Assembly (NCBI RefSeq): GCF_029227915.1
Contig: NC_079877.1
Location: 16,850,851 to 16,914,850, forward strand
DNA length: 64,000 nucleotides
Origin: Hydractinia symbiolongicarpus
Taxonomy: Eukaryota > Cnidaria > Hydrozoa > Anthoathecata > Hydractiniidae
Direction: 5' to 3'
Shown: in pieces, positions 1 through 11,620 of the stretch
Position numbering within the stretch: the stretch's first letter is position 1
Layout of the letters: the number at the start of each line of letters is the position of its first letter
Translations under genes and position numbers: made by a program
The notes under the pieces: model-generated
What the model was told of the DNA's origin: nothing
Seen by the model: the letters and a program-made list of their open reading frames with translations, nothing else
The model's database searches: none

Positions 1-170
1 TTAGATCCGCAAAAAGGGAACAACAAAAATTTAGGCTAACAAAGTTTAGGTTGATATAAGGTATCCAACGTTGCAATGTCACTATGCAATGTAACTTGCA
101 AAACTCGTAACGCTCGTCGACGAAACTCGTAAAGCTTGTAAAACACGTAATTTAGTAGACTGGAACCTAC

Positions 171-3100
171 CTGTAAGTTTTATACTTCCTACCAACGTGT
201 TCTCTGAGAGTGCACCAACAATTTTGTAAGATAACTCTTTATCACATAAGTCGAAACCAGTTAAATTCACCGAGTATTCAAACTTCTTCCTACTTTGGTC
301 TCTTTCTTTCCTCGTACCTTGCAATTTCATGCCATCCATACTCCAGAATATCTGCGGAGGAGGATTTCCACATACGTTTGTGGAAATTATTCTTGATGAA
401 GTATTACGAAAAGATATCTGCAATGGCAATTGTTTTCCACAAATATCAGGACCCCCTGCAAAAAATATGCTTGCCTTCAAACACAAAATATGTTAAATAA
501 AGATAATGTGCAACAACGAAGTAGCTGCATGCTGGATGATATGATATGACGAAATTTTTACTCACTCTCTGTTGCACGATTTTACACTCCAATTTTGCTC
601 CCCACACCCTCCTTTGTCATAAAGGTTTTTTTTCAATTAAGAGCCTTATCAGCCACAAAAAATGTTGTTGAATAGAAGCTGGGTTAAACAAAATTATTCT
701 TGCCCGAACAACTGCGTTTAAAAGTGGTACGAAACGACTCAATAAGCTCAATCCCCGCAATTTTCAAAGAATAGTGTGTAATAAACGTTATTTTCTAATT
801 CATTGCATTCAATCGAAAATAACTTGATTTATTAACTCTGTATAACCTTCGTATATTGTAGCATATCAGACTAGGTAGTTATGTAGTCGGAATATAAAAT
901 GTACAAAAGAATTACAAGAAATATATAATTATTTTACTCAAAAATACTCACACTAAGGGCGGGTCTGCAAAACTAAAACCCGGTTATAAGCCTTTAATAA
1001 ATTCATGACCACACAAAAGGTCAAGGTACAAGAAATAATATACACTTTAGAACGACATAGATGTCCGGACAATCTTTTTATGAATAATTTTCGGTATTCT
1101 TTTTGGCGGTAAAATAAGCTACGGTCTGTAAAATATTAAATATAAGTAAATCGAAAGTTTGTTTTAACAAGGGAACAGAGACAATACGAGAAGTTGTATT
1201 TGTTAAAAATTGCTATGTTACTAGCTTTAAGAAGGTAATTAATACATCCAAAAAGATTTTATAATCATGTTTTTATACAAAAATCTAGAATGATATAGCT
1301 AGCTACAATCCTGGACATAATATTATTGGAAAAGGCCGATTTTTGGCTATTTCTTGAACTGGCCAAATGGAATCCCCTTGTCAAAACTCTGCAGCCGATA
1401 GGCTGCAAAAGCTTCGCTTTGGGAGATGTGTAGGCCAGGTAAATAGCGTCGAAAATGCGCTACTGGCAGTTTCTGCCATGTCCACATTTCGGAACAATCC
1501 ACACGACGGCCCGCTAAGGTGCTAAAATTCGAAAGGTTTACCGTTTATTTTATAAGAAAAGTTTGAGTTAATAGAAAGGTAAGTACTTATATCGAATAAA
1601 TCATGAATGCTCAATATATGTAGGGAAATTTTCTGTCATTTTCAGTTATATTTGGATGCCAATTATGATATTTAGGATGATTTAAAATATTGCTTTTGTC
1701 CTTAGTGTCCATAAACTTTTCAACCGTCATTAGCTCGAATTTTGTTTAAGTCACTACAGTCGAAAACCAACAGCCGTTTCGTAGTACCTTTAACTTTTGT
1801 ATAGGTTAGACAAGCACAGTCAATTTCAGGTAAAGATTAGAATTGGGTGTTTCACGACAAAGAACTTTCTGGTGTAAAAAGTTTTAGTTTCAACCTGGAT
1901 ACCAGGTCCCGTTATTTTTTTTGTATATCTGACGGCGAGACAAACAATTTTCGTCCGACCTGTCAATAAGCGCAGCACTTGTGAGAGACAAAAAGCCCTT
2001 GTTTGTTTAGTTTGCGAACAGTAATAAATTCTTACCTTTAACCTGCATTAGAGTACTGGCAGTAGCAGAATGAGGATCGGGTATTTTAAACAGTACTTTA
2101 AATCGGAAGATTCCAGCATCAGTGTACTGAGTATTCCTAATGTGAAGTTTAAAATTTCGAGACTTTTCTGAAGAGAATGATAGTCTGTCTTTGAAATAAT
2201 TTGGTTCAACTTTTTCAAAAGACGATTGATATGTGGCTATAATTATCTCTTCCCAAGAAAATTCAATATTTTTGATAGGATTAGTACTCGTGAGGAAGAA
2301 GGTAATTGAGATGTTGCGATTGTACGTTGCTTCGATATTTGTTTTGTTGACAGCGATATGTTGGCCAATCACTGAAAAATACAAAGATGATATTTAAACA
2401 TGTTAGCGTCATACTAAAACACTACGTTCTTGCTTCATCACAAAGACCTTTTTATTTTTCCGTTTTCTTGCCGTACGCCTGTAGAAAACCAGAAAATGTA
2501 TTTATTTATAGCTGAGAATTGTTTCTCTTTTATATTGGTGAAACCACCAGACATATTGGACAACGCATCAAGGAACATTTAAACAGAGACAAATATTCTC
2601 ACAGTATGAGGAATGTTTAAATAAAGCTAACTTTTCTATTTTAAACAACAAGGAAGGGTTATACATTAACTGGAATAACCCTTATTTATGCTTAATATAC
2701 ATGCCGCGTTTGAAAAGACCCTAAATGATTCGTGTTTGGACAATTCATCCTATTTTTAAAACGTGGGTAGGCACTAGTTAACCTGGTTCTCGGAAATCAT
2801 AGTGGTTTAACTGTGGAGCTCATTTTGACCGTATATCTGGGCGTTAAATTATTAAGAAAGTTTTCTGTTTGTTTTGTTTCTTATAAAAATATTTAAATAC
2901 CAACGCTCATGTAAGCTACCTCTCTCCTGATTTCTTGTGTCTTGTTAGATTGTATAATAAAATCGTGTATATAGCTAAATATATTTTTACTACTAAACTA
3001 AAATTCACAAACTTTCTAAGCAACTTTAGTATATATTAAATTTACTTTTAACCAATTTTAATTTGATATATATTTTTCGTGTAAAGAAAGTGCCCAATAA

Positions 3101-3317
3101 ATATATTTTTGCAGTGTAAACAGGGCCTTAAAATCTATTTTTCAACTTGTATTAATTTCCATTAAAATTCAGGGTCGAAAATGATCAACTTTTAAGCAAC
3201 CTTAGTAGCAATTCTAGAGTTAAGTTGCTTTTAAAAAACACGTGTACTACCTGAACGAAGAACAATTACAATCCATAGCAGTGTTGTCAATATATTGCTG
3301 GAAATGCAGGGACACAT
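171..3317 (-). CDS. Ig-like domain receptor, 5' part (signal peptide plus two Ig domains; continues off the left edge)
   Basis: Three exons join in phase 1: 3251-3317 (signal peptide), 2036-2371 (Ig domain 1, 336 bp) and 171-455 (Ig domain 2, 285 bp). All have AG acceptors and GT donors. Exon 1 starts MCPCISSN and has a hydrophobic core ILTTLLWIVIVL, so the product should enter the secretory pathway. Domain 1 has the C-strand Trp (FSW) and an F-strand DAGIFRF, but the usual Cys of strands B and F are both Phe. Domain 2 has CGNPPPQIFW with a B-strand Cys, while the F strand reads SYKIVGAL with no Cys. Symmetric 1-1 exons are typical of Ig-superfamily genes. No membrane segment is visible because the 3' end is missing. 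Cell adhesion or recognition is inference. Cys-poor Ig domains recall invertebrate allorecognition receptors, but homology is untested. Confidence 0.72.
1303..1531. repeat. Interspersed repeat, copy A (about 229 bp; partner at 10645-10873)
   Basis: The segment from CTACAATCCTGGACATAA to GTGCTAAAATTCG recurs at 10645-10873 with only about ten differences. It contains an internal hairpin (GCAGCC/GGCTGC). It lies in the intron between the two Ig exons. The 5' motif CTACAATC also opens two weaker relatives near 27826 and 53152. The class of element is unknown. Confidence 0.85.
2531..2700 (+). mobile_element. Penelope-like or GIY-YIG retroelement fragment
   Basis: The plus strand reads YIGETTRHIGQRIKEHL, the YIG half of a GIY-YIG nuclease domain. 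After a stop it resumes with an ILNNKEGLYINWNNPYL-like tail, as at the C-terminus of Penelope-type elements. It is a dead remnant inside the first intron of the Ig-like gene, on the opposite strand. Confidence 0.6.
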
Positions 3318-4052
3318 ATTCGTTGTAATGTTATTGCGTCATTATATTTTCATGTGAAGTGTCACGAAAAATCTAAAAAGATAATTAGTGGGTTTACGTA
3401 TGTGGTGTCCACTAAACGGGTCATACGGGGGGTTAGGGGGCGGAACCCTTTGTTGTATAGAGGGCGTTAGGTACTCGAGAAAAAAGAGTATGGTAGTTGG
3501 AGTTGCAGATTTTGGAAAACATTTCTAGAAAATTTGAAAGAGAATTTTCATATCCCAATGGGTAAAGGTAGTGAGTTGTGTGTAGGAAAAACAGTAGTTA
3601 GGAATCTATATTTTTCGCATCTGATTTTGTTTGACACGATTTTTGGATACACTTTTATGTAACAAAAGTAGCAGAGTTCCAACTTATTTCCAGGTCCAAT
3701 TGTCATATCTAAAAGTTCTGCTCGTTACTGTGAAAGGCTCCATAGCTGAACTCAACCTCGACCCCAAGACTCCTACTTCAGACGTTTTTCTATCTACAAT
3801 TTCGAACGAGTTAAGATTTTGCAGATTCGAGTTTAAGGTTCCTTGTTTAAGTCTCTAAGCGGAGGGGAAGAGTAACTACCCATTGGATGGAATCCCCAAG
3901 AACAACAAATCTTCCCGCCACTTCATAACGTTACTTCGGCAACTTTTACTCAATATTTTTGTGTGGTGATGACATTTCTTTTCTTTTTTTAACATTTACC
4001 AAATATAAAGAAATTTAATTTTTGCGTTTTGTCCGAATTTAAGACAGTCTAA
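3318..4052. other. Upstream region of the Ig-like gene; nothing recognised
   Basis: This stretch lies 5' of the signal-peptide exon of the minus-strand Ig-like gene and should hold its promoter and 5'UTR. No core promoter motif stands out. One 75-codon reading frame at 3631-3858 has no recognisable domain and is probably chance. Confidence 0.4.
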
Positions 4053-4566
4053 AGCCGGGTCAAATCGATCAACATTCTCGGTCAACATTCTCGTCAATAT
4101 TTTGAGCAACTACATTCTTCTGAAACATGGCCATTCATTCTCTTTTTACAAAATGGCGGAGAAAGAAGCTGCAGCATTTTTATTGCGCTTGCTTTGGTAA
4201 TAGATGACGATGAAAAAAGAAAGCAAGGCCCTACAAGAAAATGGATTCAAAGAAGGGAAGAGGAAGAAGGTCAATCAGTTTCTCCACTAATTCATCGTTC
4301 CATTTAAATTTTTGTTTACAGCAGTGGTAGTTGCAGGATCAGCTGAAACAGTGACTTCCGCCATTTTCAAAATGAATAATCTCTATGTTTTGATCTTATT
4401 TTCATGCAAGTCGTGTAAAAATGTTAATAAATGTTAATCAACATTTTCAGAGGTTTTTTTTCTTCGTCAACATGTTAATACTCATAGCAAATCGAGTCAA
4501 CATGTTCATCAACAAATGTTGACGGGTAATGTTGCTCAAAAAGTTGCCTCGATTTGCCCCGGCCTT
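4053..4566 (+). mobile_element. Non-autonomous Harbinger-type element with transposase remnant
   Basis: The left end begins AGCCGGGTCAAATCGA after TAA. The right end, read on the minus strand, begins AGGCCGGGGCAAATCGA. Subterminal GTCAACAT/ATGTTGAC motifs repeat at both ends. About 150 bp in, the plus strand reads GPTRKWIQRREEEEG, like the N-terminus of PIF/Harbinger transposases. The exact right boundary is uncertain by a base or two. Confidence 0.7.
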
Positions 4567-4822
4567 TAATAAATGTTGATCAACATTTTTGCGCCCCACC
4601 GAAGTGTTTGTGTTGGTATGGCAGAATTTTTTTTTCCACTGTCTACTTTGCGGGGTACTTCTGCTCGATCTTCCAATCCGGCTCTGATATAACACAACCT
4701 ATGTGTTTGGTACCACCAAGACAAAAAAAACACTCATCGAGCAAATCTTTTTTTGTCTCGTGTCCTAGTAGTCTCTAAAGATTTGAATGCGATAAAAAAT
4801 GTTAATCGAGATTCTTTTGTTA

Positions 4823-5085
4823 AGGGGAATTTTCACGAAGCGATTTAAACGGCGAATTCGACGACGAATTGTATCTGAGCATGCGCAGTTTTGATTTTGT
4901 ATCGAAATATTCGCTTCGCTAAAAAGTAGAAACAGTTCCTACTTTTTAGCGGCTAAAGGTTTCGCTGCTAGTTTTTGACCAATCAGAACGCGGTTAACTA
5001 ATGTAAACAATTATTTAGTCGTGAAAATTAAAAAGCGAATTCGCCATCGAATTCGCCGTTCAATTCGCTTCGTGAAAATCCCCCT
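4823..5085. mobile_element. 263-bp MITE with long TIRs and TTA duplication
   Basis: The left end AGGGGAATTTTCACGAAGCG and the inverted right end AGGGGGATTTTCACGAAGCG continue matching for about 45 bp. TTA flanks both sides (4820-4822 and 5086-5088). The interior carries a perfect 13-bp inverted repeat CGCTAAAAAGTAG/CTACTTTTTAGCG with a 9-bp loop. There is no coding capacity. The TTA duplication fits a Harbinger-mobilised MITE. Confidence 0.88.
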
Positions 5086-7772
5086 TTATGCTAATATGGA
5101 GCTTTGTAATACGAGGCTTCGTTTGCCTCGTTGTCGCTACAGCCACGTGAATTTATCTTCAAGAATAGATTTGTTTTTGTCTAAACCACGTTGTTGCTAA
5201 ACCTGTTAACGGTGAGTAAGTGGAAGGATTACTTTATGTCTTATAATGAAATTAAACTTAGGACGGTTCCTAGCGTTGATCCAAAGGCCGAAATTTAGGG
5301 ATGCTGATTCTTGTGCCGTTGATACATTTTTTGAACTTTTTATTAATGCTGTATGTCAATACTTGCATTCTTGTGAAGAATGATGTTACATGTTAAGGTT
5401 GTTATATGATGTTAAGGTACATTATGATGTCAATTATCTCTAAAGATTTCGTGTATATTCGGCCATGACTAAAACTGCTTACATTTTGTTGGTCTTGCCT
5501 TCCTGATCTGGCTTCTCGTAGTAGCTTTACTGATGTAGCTAGGAAGCTAGCTAAATACTATTTTTAAATTCCTCTAAAATTACTTTTACTAGCTATATAT
5601 CAAGCTAGCTAGCTAGCTAGCTAGCTAGCTAGCTACACAAATCTGCTTTAATCACCTTTAAAAAACCTTTGTCTTGCTTTGCATAATTTTATCAACAAGG
5701 GTGCTGATAAGGCGCATACGCCATAAAAAATTAGGGCGAGTCTGGCGTTTTGAAAAAATTCAAGTATTGGCTCGAAAAAACTCTCATAACCCAGAAGATG
5801 CTGAAAAAGCGCCTTCTTCGAACTGTCATCCGCATTGTATCTTCAAGGAATTGCATTTCGTGAATGCTCCGGGTGAGATAGGGAGAGTTCGGGAAAGTGC
5901 GTGCAGTTTCAGAGGAAACCAATAATTTCATTCAAAAAGCCGCCAAAGTCACCCTGTTATATGCAGGCGTTTGCAACTTATTGGCACCCTCTTTTTATCA
6001 TGAGGGGCTGGATACCTGACTCCTGTTCTTTTGAGAAAAATGGGGCTAAACCTTTGTGAGGCTATTGCTATCAGGTAAAAAGATATTCATCACAGGATTC
6101 TTTTATATCTTCTGCAGAAAAGTTGTTGAAGCCTGACAAAAATTTATTGTTGCTTGCACTGAACAGTCAAGCTGGACTAATAATTAGCCAATAACATGAT
6201 AGTTATCCGATGCAGTATAACAATACGCTACCAACAGTATAATTGTTGTTACAGGCTTCTTCATGTTCTTCACTTTTCATGTGTTTTTTTGAAATCAGAT
6301 GTCTTCTTAAATAACATGACATACTGCTACAGTAACACTAATATCTTCTTGGCACAAGTGTTTCTTGTTCCTATTTTTGGTTTTAATTGAAGTATATACA
6401 ACTTTTTGTGGATCTATATAATTATAGATGGTATGGGGAGATCGATAACGAAGAAATGTGTGGAAATTTAAGTCAAAAAAAATTATATTGTATAATTAGC
6501 TGTATGAGTGGCTAATTATACTGTACGCACCCTATATATAATTATTCTGCATCGGCTAACCATTCTGTTACTGGCTAATTATTTCTCCTTGAGTGCCTAA
6601 TAGCCAGATATTTTGTTGAAAAAAATGGACCCTAATTTGCTTGAAAAACTTTCTTGACCTTACCTAAAGTATTACAATATATTTTTCTAAGATTTCTTAG
6701 AAAAGACTTCATTTTAAAAATCTCATGAAAAGACCATCAATTTATTAAATTTGACAAACTTATTAATTGTGCGTTTACCCATTTTTGTTTCAACTTGTTG
6801 AATTCAATTTGAAATTTCAAAAGTTAGATATGTTCAACTTTTTGAATTTGTCAAACAAAACAATGACCAATAAATTTCCTCAAAATCAAAAAAGGATAAT
6901 AAACGATCAAATTTGTTCAATTCAATAAATCGATTTCGACAAAATAAATCCTGTATTGTCCACAGGTTTGAAAATCATGTATTGCCTGCTTAAAATGTTA
7001 CTTGTTTAACAATGCTATTGAAAGTCAGTTTGACTAAATTTATATGCATATATTGATGTAATATAGCTTGTGCATCACATGGCATTGATTTGTATCTTTT
7101 TAATAAATTCTCACTTTAAATCAAAAAGGGAGACAATAATTACACAACCTGGTATTAATTCAGTTCCTGGTAAAATTGTATTCTTGTTTCTTATTTTTAA
7201 ATGTACTTTCTTTTTCAGATCAACTGTTATCAAACCATGCACCATCAGCATTTTCAAAAAATTTCAACGAGAGAGTAAATTTTAAAGGATTTTATTGGTA
7301 AATTATTGAGTAATAATTCATTGAAATTGAACTTGTTCAGAAGTTGTTATATTCGAATCGTCAAGTTCATACATTAACAAACAATCTGTATCCTAGAATC
7401 TCAAGAATTTTTTAGATCAGTTATAAAAATATCCAGTTAAAGTTTTTAGAATATATACTATATATATGTGAAAAAAGTATTTCTTAGTTTTTATTTATTA
7501 TGTTGTATTTTAGGTTAGTGACAATAATAATTGAGAATTAGGATACTTATGATTTGTTTACCCCCATTTTTCTCCGTTTTCAAAGTCTATACTTCTAATT
7601 TCAGAATTTTCCAGGCTAATGACGGAAATCTTCAAGCCGCAGGGCTTTTCGATATATGTTACATGAAACATCCACCATTTTCCATTTTAAAATTTCGATC
7701 CCGTTCTAAATTCGTATTTTTTAAATCGTTAATAGCAATTCGGGGGGGCATTAGTGGTAACTATGGCTAGTT
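5086..7772. other. About 2.7 kb intergenic; only a (GCTA)n microsatellite seen
   Basis: A (GCTA)n tract of about 32 bp lies at 5603-5634. The remaining frames are short, lack recognisable domains and are not joined by convincing splice sites. Confidence 0.5.
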
Positions 7773-7884
7773 AAAGGTTTTTTTCTTCGTCAAAATGTTG
7801 ATACTCAGCAAATCGAGTCAACATGTTCATCAACGAATGTTGACGGGTAATTTGCTCAAAAAGTTGCTACAATTTGGCCCGCCT
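7773..7884. mobile_element. Solo right end of the 4053-4566 Harbinger-type element family
   Basis: This 110-bp stretch matches the right terminus of the 4053-4566 element. It shares the CTTCGTCAA start, CAAATCGAGTCAACATG, the TTGACGGGTAAT core and CTCAAAAAGTTGC. It ends CCCGCCT followed by TAA. No left end lies nearby, so it is a truncated copy. Confidence 0.8.
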
Positions 7885-9641
7885 TAAAAATATTGGTAAT
7901 TCACATAATTGCAGTCAGAGGTTGAAATGAAGTAGATTTTTTAAGAAAAAAGGAAATGTACCCTCACCGACAAGCAAAATTTCCAATCCGCTACGCTCTA
8001 TTGCTTATCAAGCTTTTTGTTTTTATGTTCCATAAATACCGTGAGTGCTCGATTAAGCACCCCCTCTCGATAAGCGCTTCTTGGATAAGCGCACGTAAGT
8101 TTTGTTATTTTTTTATAGGCTCTCATCTGGAATAAGCGTCCAGGGGCGGTTATTTAAATATATTACTAGAGCTGGAGGGGCGTTTTTTTAAATAATTTTG
8201 ACACAACAACGAGGCTTTTATCAACATAACTACAAAAGATGAAATAATGTCTATTTCGTCTTTTATTCATCATTAAAAATAATGTCTGTTCCATGAAGTC
8301 ATGAGTAGTCTTTCAATTTGTCCAATTTTTGTTGTTGTCAGGTGATAATACCTGAATGTCATGTCTTATTCTCACCACTGATTGGTAGGGATAAGACATG
8401 TGTAAAAAAAGTTTACTTAAAATTTTCACACATTTTCACAAAGTTTCTTAATTTTTAAAAGGCGACTATTCTGTCTCTTATAAGGTGGTTTCTTAATACA
8501 AAAACGTGTACTACAGACAAATGGTAAACTGGGAACGAACGTGATATAGAATACAATACAATATTAATAAGATTTTATGAATAAATGTGTTATTTATCAA
8601 AGAGGATACACATTTGATTTGTTGACTTACCTGTACGAAAACCCTTCCTCTATTTTCTTTCTTTGAAAACTTTCATTTGGTATATGCAAGATGATTTCAC
8701 TTACTGTAACAATACTTCGCTCTCCTACGTAGATATTTAATTATTAAACGTCAATAGCTCATCTTTGCATTCCTTCATGTCGACAAATAAAGTTTCACCT
8801 TGTAGTTAAAAGTTTAAACTATCAACCTCCTCGTCCCCAGGACATCTTTTCGCTTTTTAATGTCAGCATGACATGAGGATCCTATATTAAAAAGCTAAAA
8901 GAATTCCTGGGACCGATGTCTACATAATATCTATATTTTATCTATGTATTATCTATATTTTCATATTCTTCGTACGAAATACATTAGTGAATACTCAAAG
9001 GTTAACATACCTTACCAGAATCCGAGCAGTAGCTATAATTGTTGTGCTGATAACCTCATTAGAAAACGAAAGAATGAATTAATGGTGAGTGAGAGAAATA
9101 ATAACACTAATTTTTTAAAATATTGCTTTCGCTATTGTTGTTAATATAACATCATGTTTTTGTTATTTTTTAGTTTCTATTCCAACTATTTTGATCGTGT
9201 TTAATTTTTTCGAATCCACTTTAAATAAAAATAATGTCATTTTATAAAGCGTAAATAGAAACCGGCTGACCTTGTTGACCCCGTCACTTTTTCTAATTAA
9301 GTAGTTCCTATGGTAGAACAAAAGTTTATCCCATAAATTACACGGCTTATTGAATAGAAATGTAAGTGACTTATTCTTTTCTCATCCTACTAAGAGGAAG
9401 AAAAATAGAAAACTTTCGACGTCAATCAACAAAGTAAACTTCTGATATACTCATGTACTTTTTTATTACGTAAATAGATTATTTTACTTTTAGTTGCAAG
9501 TTCGTACCCAGGTTTCTTATTGCTTAGATGCTTTAGCATAATACAATGAACACATTTTGAACAATCTAGGAAGACACTGTTAAGCGAGACTACTATTGTG
9601 GTAGCAAACAGACAGACAGACGTACGGCGAGTATTATAATA
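7885..9641. other. Intergenic, no gene recognised
   Basis: No coding exon is recognised. A weak inverted pair of CTCGTCCCCAGG-like motifs at about 8829-8915 may be another member of the small MITE group at 11451 and 12609. At the right edge, 9607-9641 read on the minus strand matches the start of the Helitron family (TATTATAATAC, then GTCTGTCTGTCTG). Confidence 0.4.
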
Positions 9642-9806
9642 CTAGTCGGTATCCCGTGGATCAATTCACTGGATCGCCGTCCTTTATATATAGCATTTCG
9701 TGTTAACGCAACACAACTTTTTTCTCGCGCAGAAACAGACGCTATTTTATTAAAGAAATGGCCCATTCGTTAGTCCATTATACTATTATTGGGACTATTA
9801 TAGAGA
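9642..9806 (-). mobile_element. Non-autonomous Helitron (165 bp)
   Basis: On the minus strand it starts TCTCTATAATAGTCC after an A and ends with a short hairpin (GTGAATTGATCCAC) followed about 11 nt later by CTAG, then T. These are Helitron hallmarks: 5' TC, 3' hairpin, CTRR-type end and A|T insertion. Directly beyond the 3' T lies TATTATAATAC followed by GTCTGTC, the start of another family member, so this copy appears to have inserted near that element's 5' end. Confidence 0.7.
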
Positions 9807-10644
9807 TTAGTGTCGCCGTAGCACGCTGTTTTTTTTCTCGCGCACAATAAAGACAGAATATGGCTATTGAAGGAGAGGGGAACAAAAAATTATTTTGTGG
9901 CAGCCAGAAAATAAATTTTAAGCGAGTGAAAAAAATATATAGATTTCTAAATTCTAAAATCTACCAAGGTAACTACTATAATAAAAAATAAATAACTATA
10001 TTTTATAACTAAGTATCTCTTTATTTTCCTAACAACATTTTTAAAGAATCTTCATGGCTGTATGGGATAAAAATAGGTTTTGGATGCACTTATCAGTAAA
10101 CATCGAATATAGCTAAGATCCTTTACTGGAGCTAACCAAGAATATTTTACGTGCTATAATAGTACGGCATTTTAGAACCTCCGTTTAAACTTCTCTGAAC
10201 TTAAGAAATATCTATCATGATCAACAACAATATTTTTTTCATGTTTCGAGTCCCTTTTCCACAAAATACTATCAACTTCGAACGATGACGTTTGTTATGA
10301 TGAGATGGCGCCAAATTTGAATAAATATGCAGACCGGAAATATTCAACAACAAATCGATGGCGCAATATGGTGGCTTTACCTTTATTTACGAATATTTAC
10401 TTTCTTTATCTTTATTCACAAAGTAAACTCTTATAACTCCACGAATTCTTACATCTTAAATCCATTTTTAATATAGAAACATTCTAAGTCTTTTTTCCAA
10501 CTTTTTTTATTATGATGGCTGTAACAATTGGTTTATTTTGAAGCAGACCAAGCCAGTAAGTCTGTCTTCAAAATTAATACTGTCATTATAAACTTTTATT
10601 CAGCAGCCGTGCCTTCGCAGTTCGCCTCTTCTTTAATAGAGAGA

Positions 10645-10873
10645 CTACAATCCTGGACATAATATTATTGGAAAAGGCCGATTTTTGGCTATTTCTTGAA
10701 CTGGCCAAATGGAATCGCCTTGTCAAAATTCTGCAGCCGGCAGGCTGCAAAAGCTTCGCTTTGGGAGATGTGTAGGCCAGGTAAATAGCGTCGAAAATGC
10801 GCCACTGGCAGTTTCGGCTATGTCCGCATTTCAGAACAATCCACACGACGGCCCGCTAAGGTGCTAAAATTCG
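10645..10873. repeat. Interspersed repeat, copy B (partner at 1303-1531)
   Basis: This copy is nearly identical to the one at 1303-1531 from CTACAATCCTGGACATAA to GTGCTAAAATTCG, including the GCAGCC/GGCTGC hairpin. The flanks of the two copies are unrelated, which supports dispersal rather than a segmental duplication. An 86-codon minus frame across it resembles no known domain. Confidence 0.85.
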
Positions 10874-11450
10874 GGGAAACGGGGTGTGCTGACGTCAGCT
10901 AAAATTAGTATGGGTTGAGAATTTGAAACTAACCAAAAAACCTATGATCCGTCCTAAGTCCGTTTGCGATCATTGACAAGTTCGTAATGCCTTTGTCTTT
11001 TGTAGAAACAGTGTTTATAACTGCTTGTGGGACGAACTATGAAATTCGGCCCTCTTTTCTAATAAATTAAGTCCGGGATTTTAGTTGTTACCCCATGGAA
11101 AGCATCTGCTGGAATTCGCCCGTCGCAATAAATTCGATAAAAATATTTTAAATTTGCTATTTCATGTGTCTTCAGCACAACTTTAAAAAGCAGACACTAC
11201 GACGTATCCTAAAAAGTTAACACATCATTTAGCTTTGACTTAGAACTTAGGAGCTTACGGAAGTCAAATTGACGGCGTTGGAGTTGTCGATATGCACATA
11301 ACAAGTCGTTCGATGCGAAGTAATATCTTCAAGAAATTAGAAAAAAAGAAGTTTTAATTATTAGACACAAAACAAGGATGGGAGAGAAGAACACGCTAAA
11401 ATCACTACGCTCTATGTGAGTATTGTGTTTAAAAATCGTCATCTTGTTAG

Positions 11451-11552
11451 CCAACCTCGTTTCCAGGACCTGTTTGATAACCGAAATATCAAATAATCTA
11501 TTCCATGTTCGATTATCAAGAAGCGGAATAGAAATACTGGAAACAAGGTTGG
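11451..11552. mobile_element. Small MITE with CCAACCTCGTTTCCAG ends
   Basis: The left end CCAACCTCGTTTCCAG and the inverted right end CCAACCTTGTTTCCAG flank about 70 bp of non-coding sequence. TTGTTA occurs on both sides as a likely target duplication. It lies just 3' of the 126-residue gene. Confidence 0.75.
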
Positions 11553-11620
11553 TTGTTATCTATAACAGTATGATAAAGGTTGATTATAATTATAAACGCG
11601 GAGCAAAAAATTATATTTAT

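Noticed and set aside
8040-8140. Repeated CTCGATTAAGC / GATAAGCGC motifs
   Set aside because: Too short and irregular to call a CRISPR-like or tandem array, and the host is eukaryotic.
10586-10846. 86-residue protein in the dispersed repeat
   Set aside because: The corresponding frame is not kept in the other copy at 1303-1531, so it is a by-product of the repeat.
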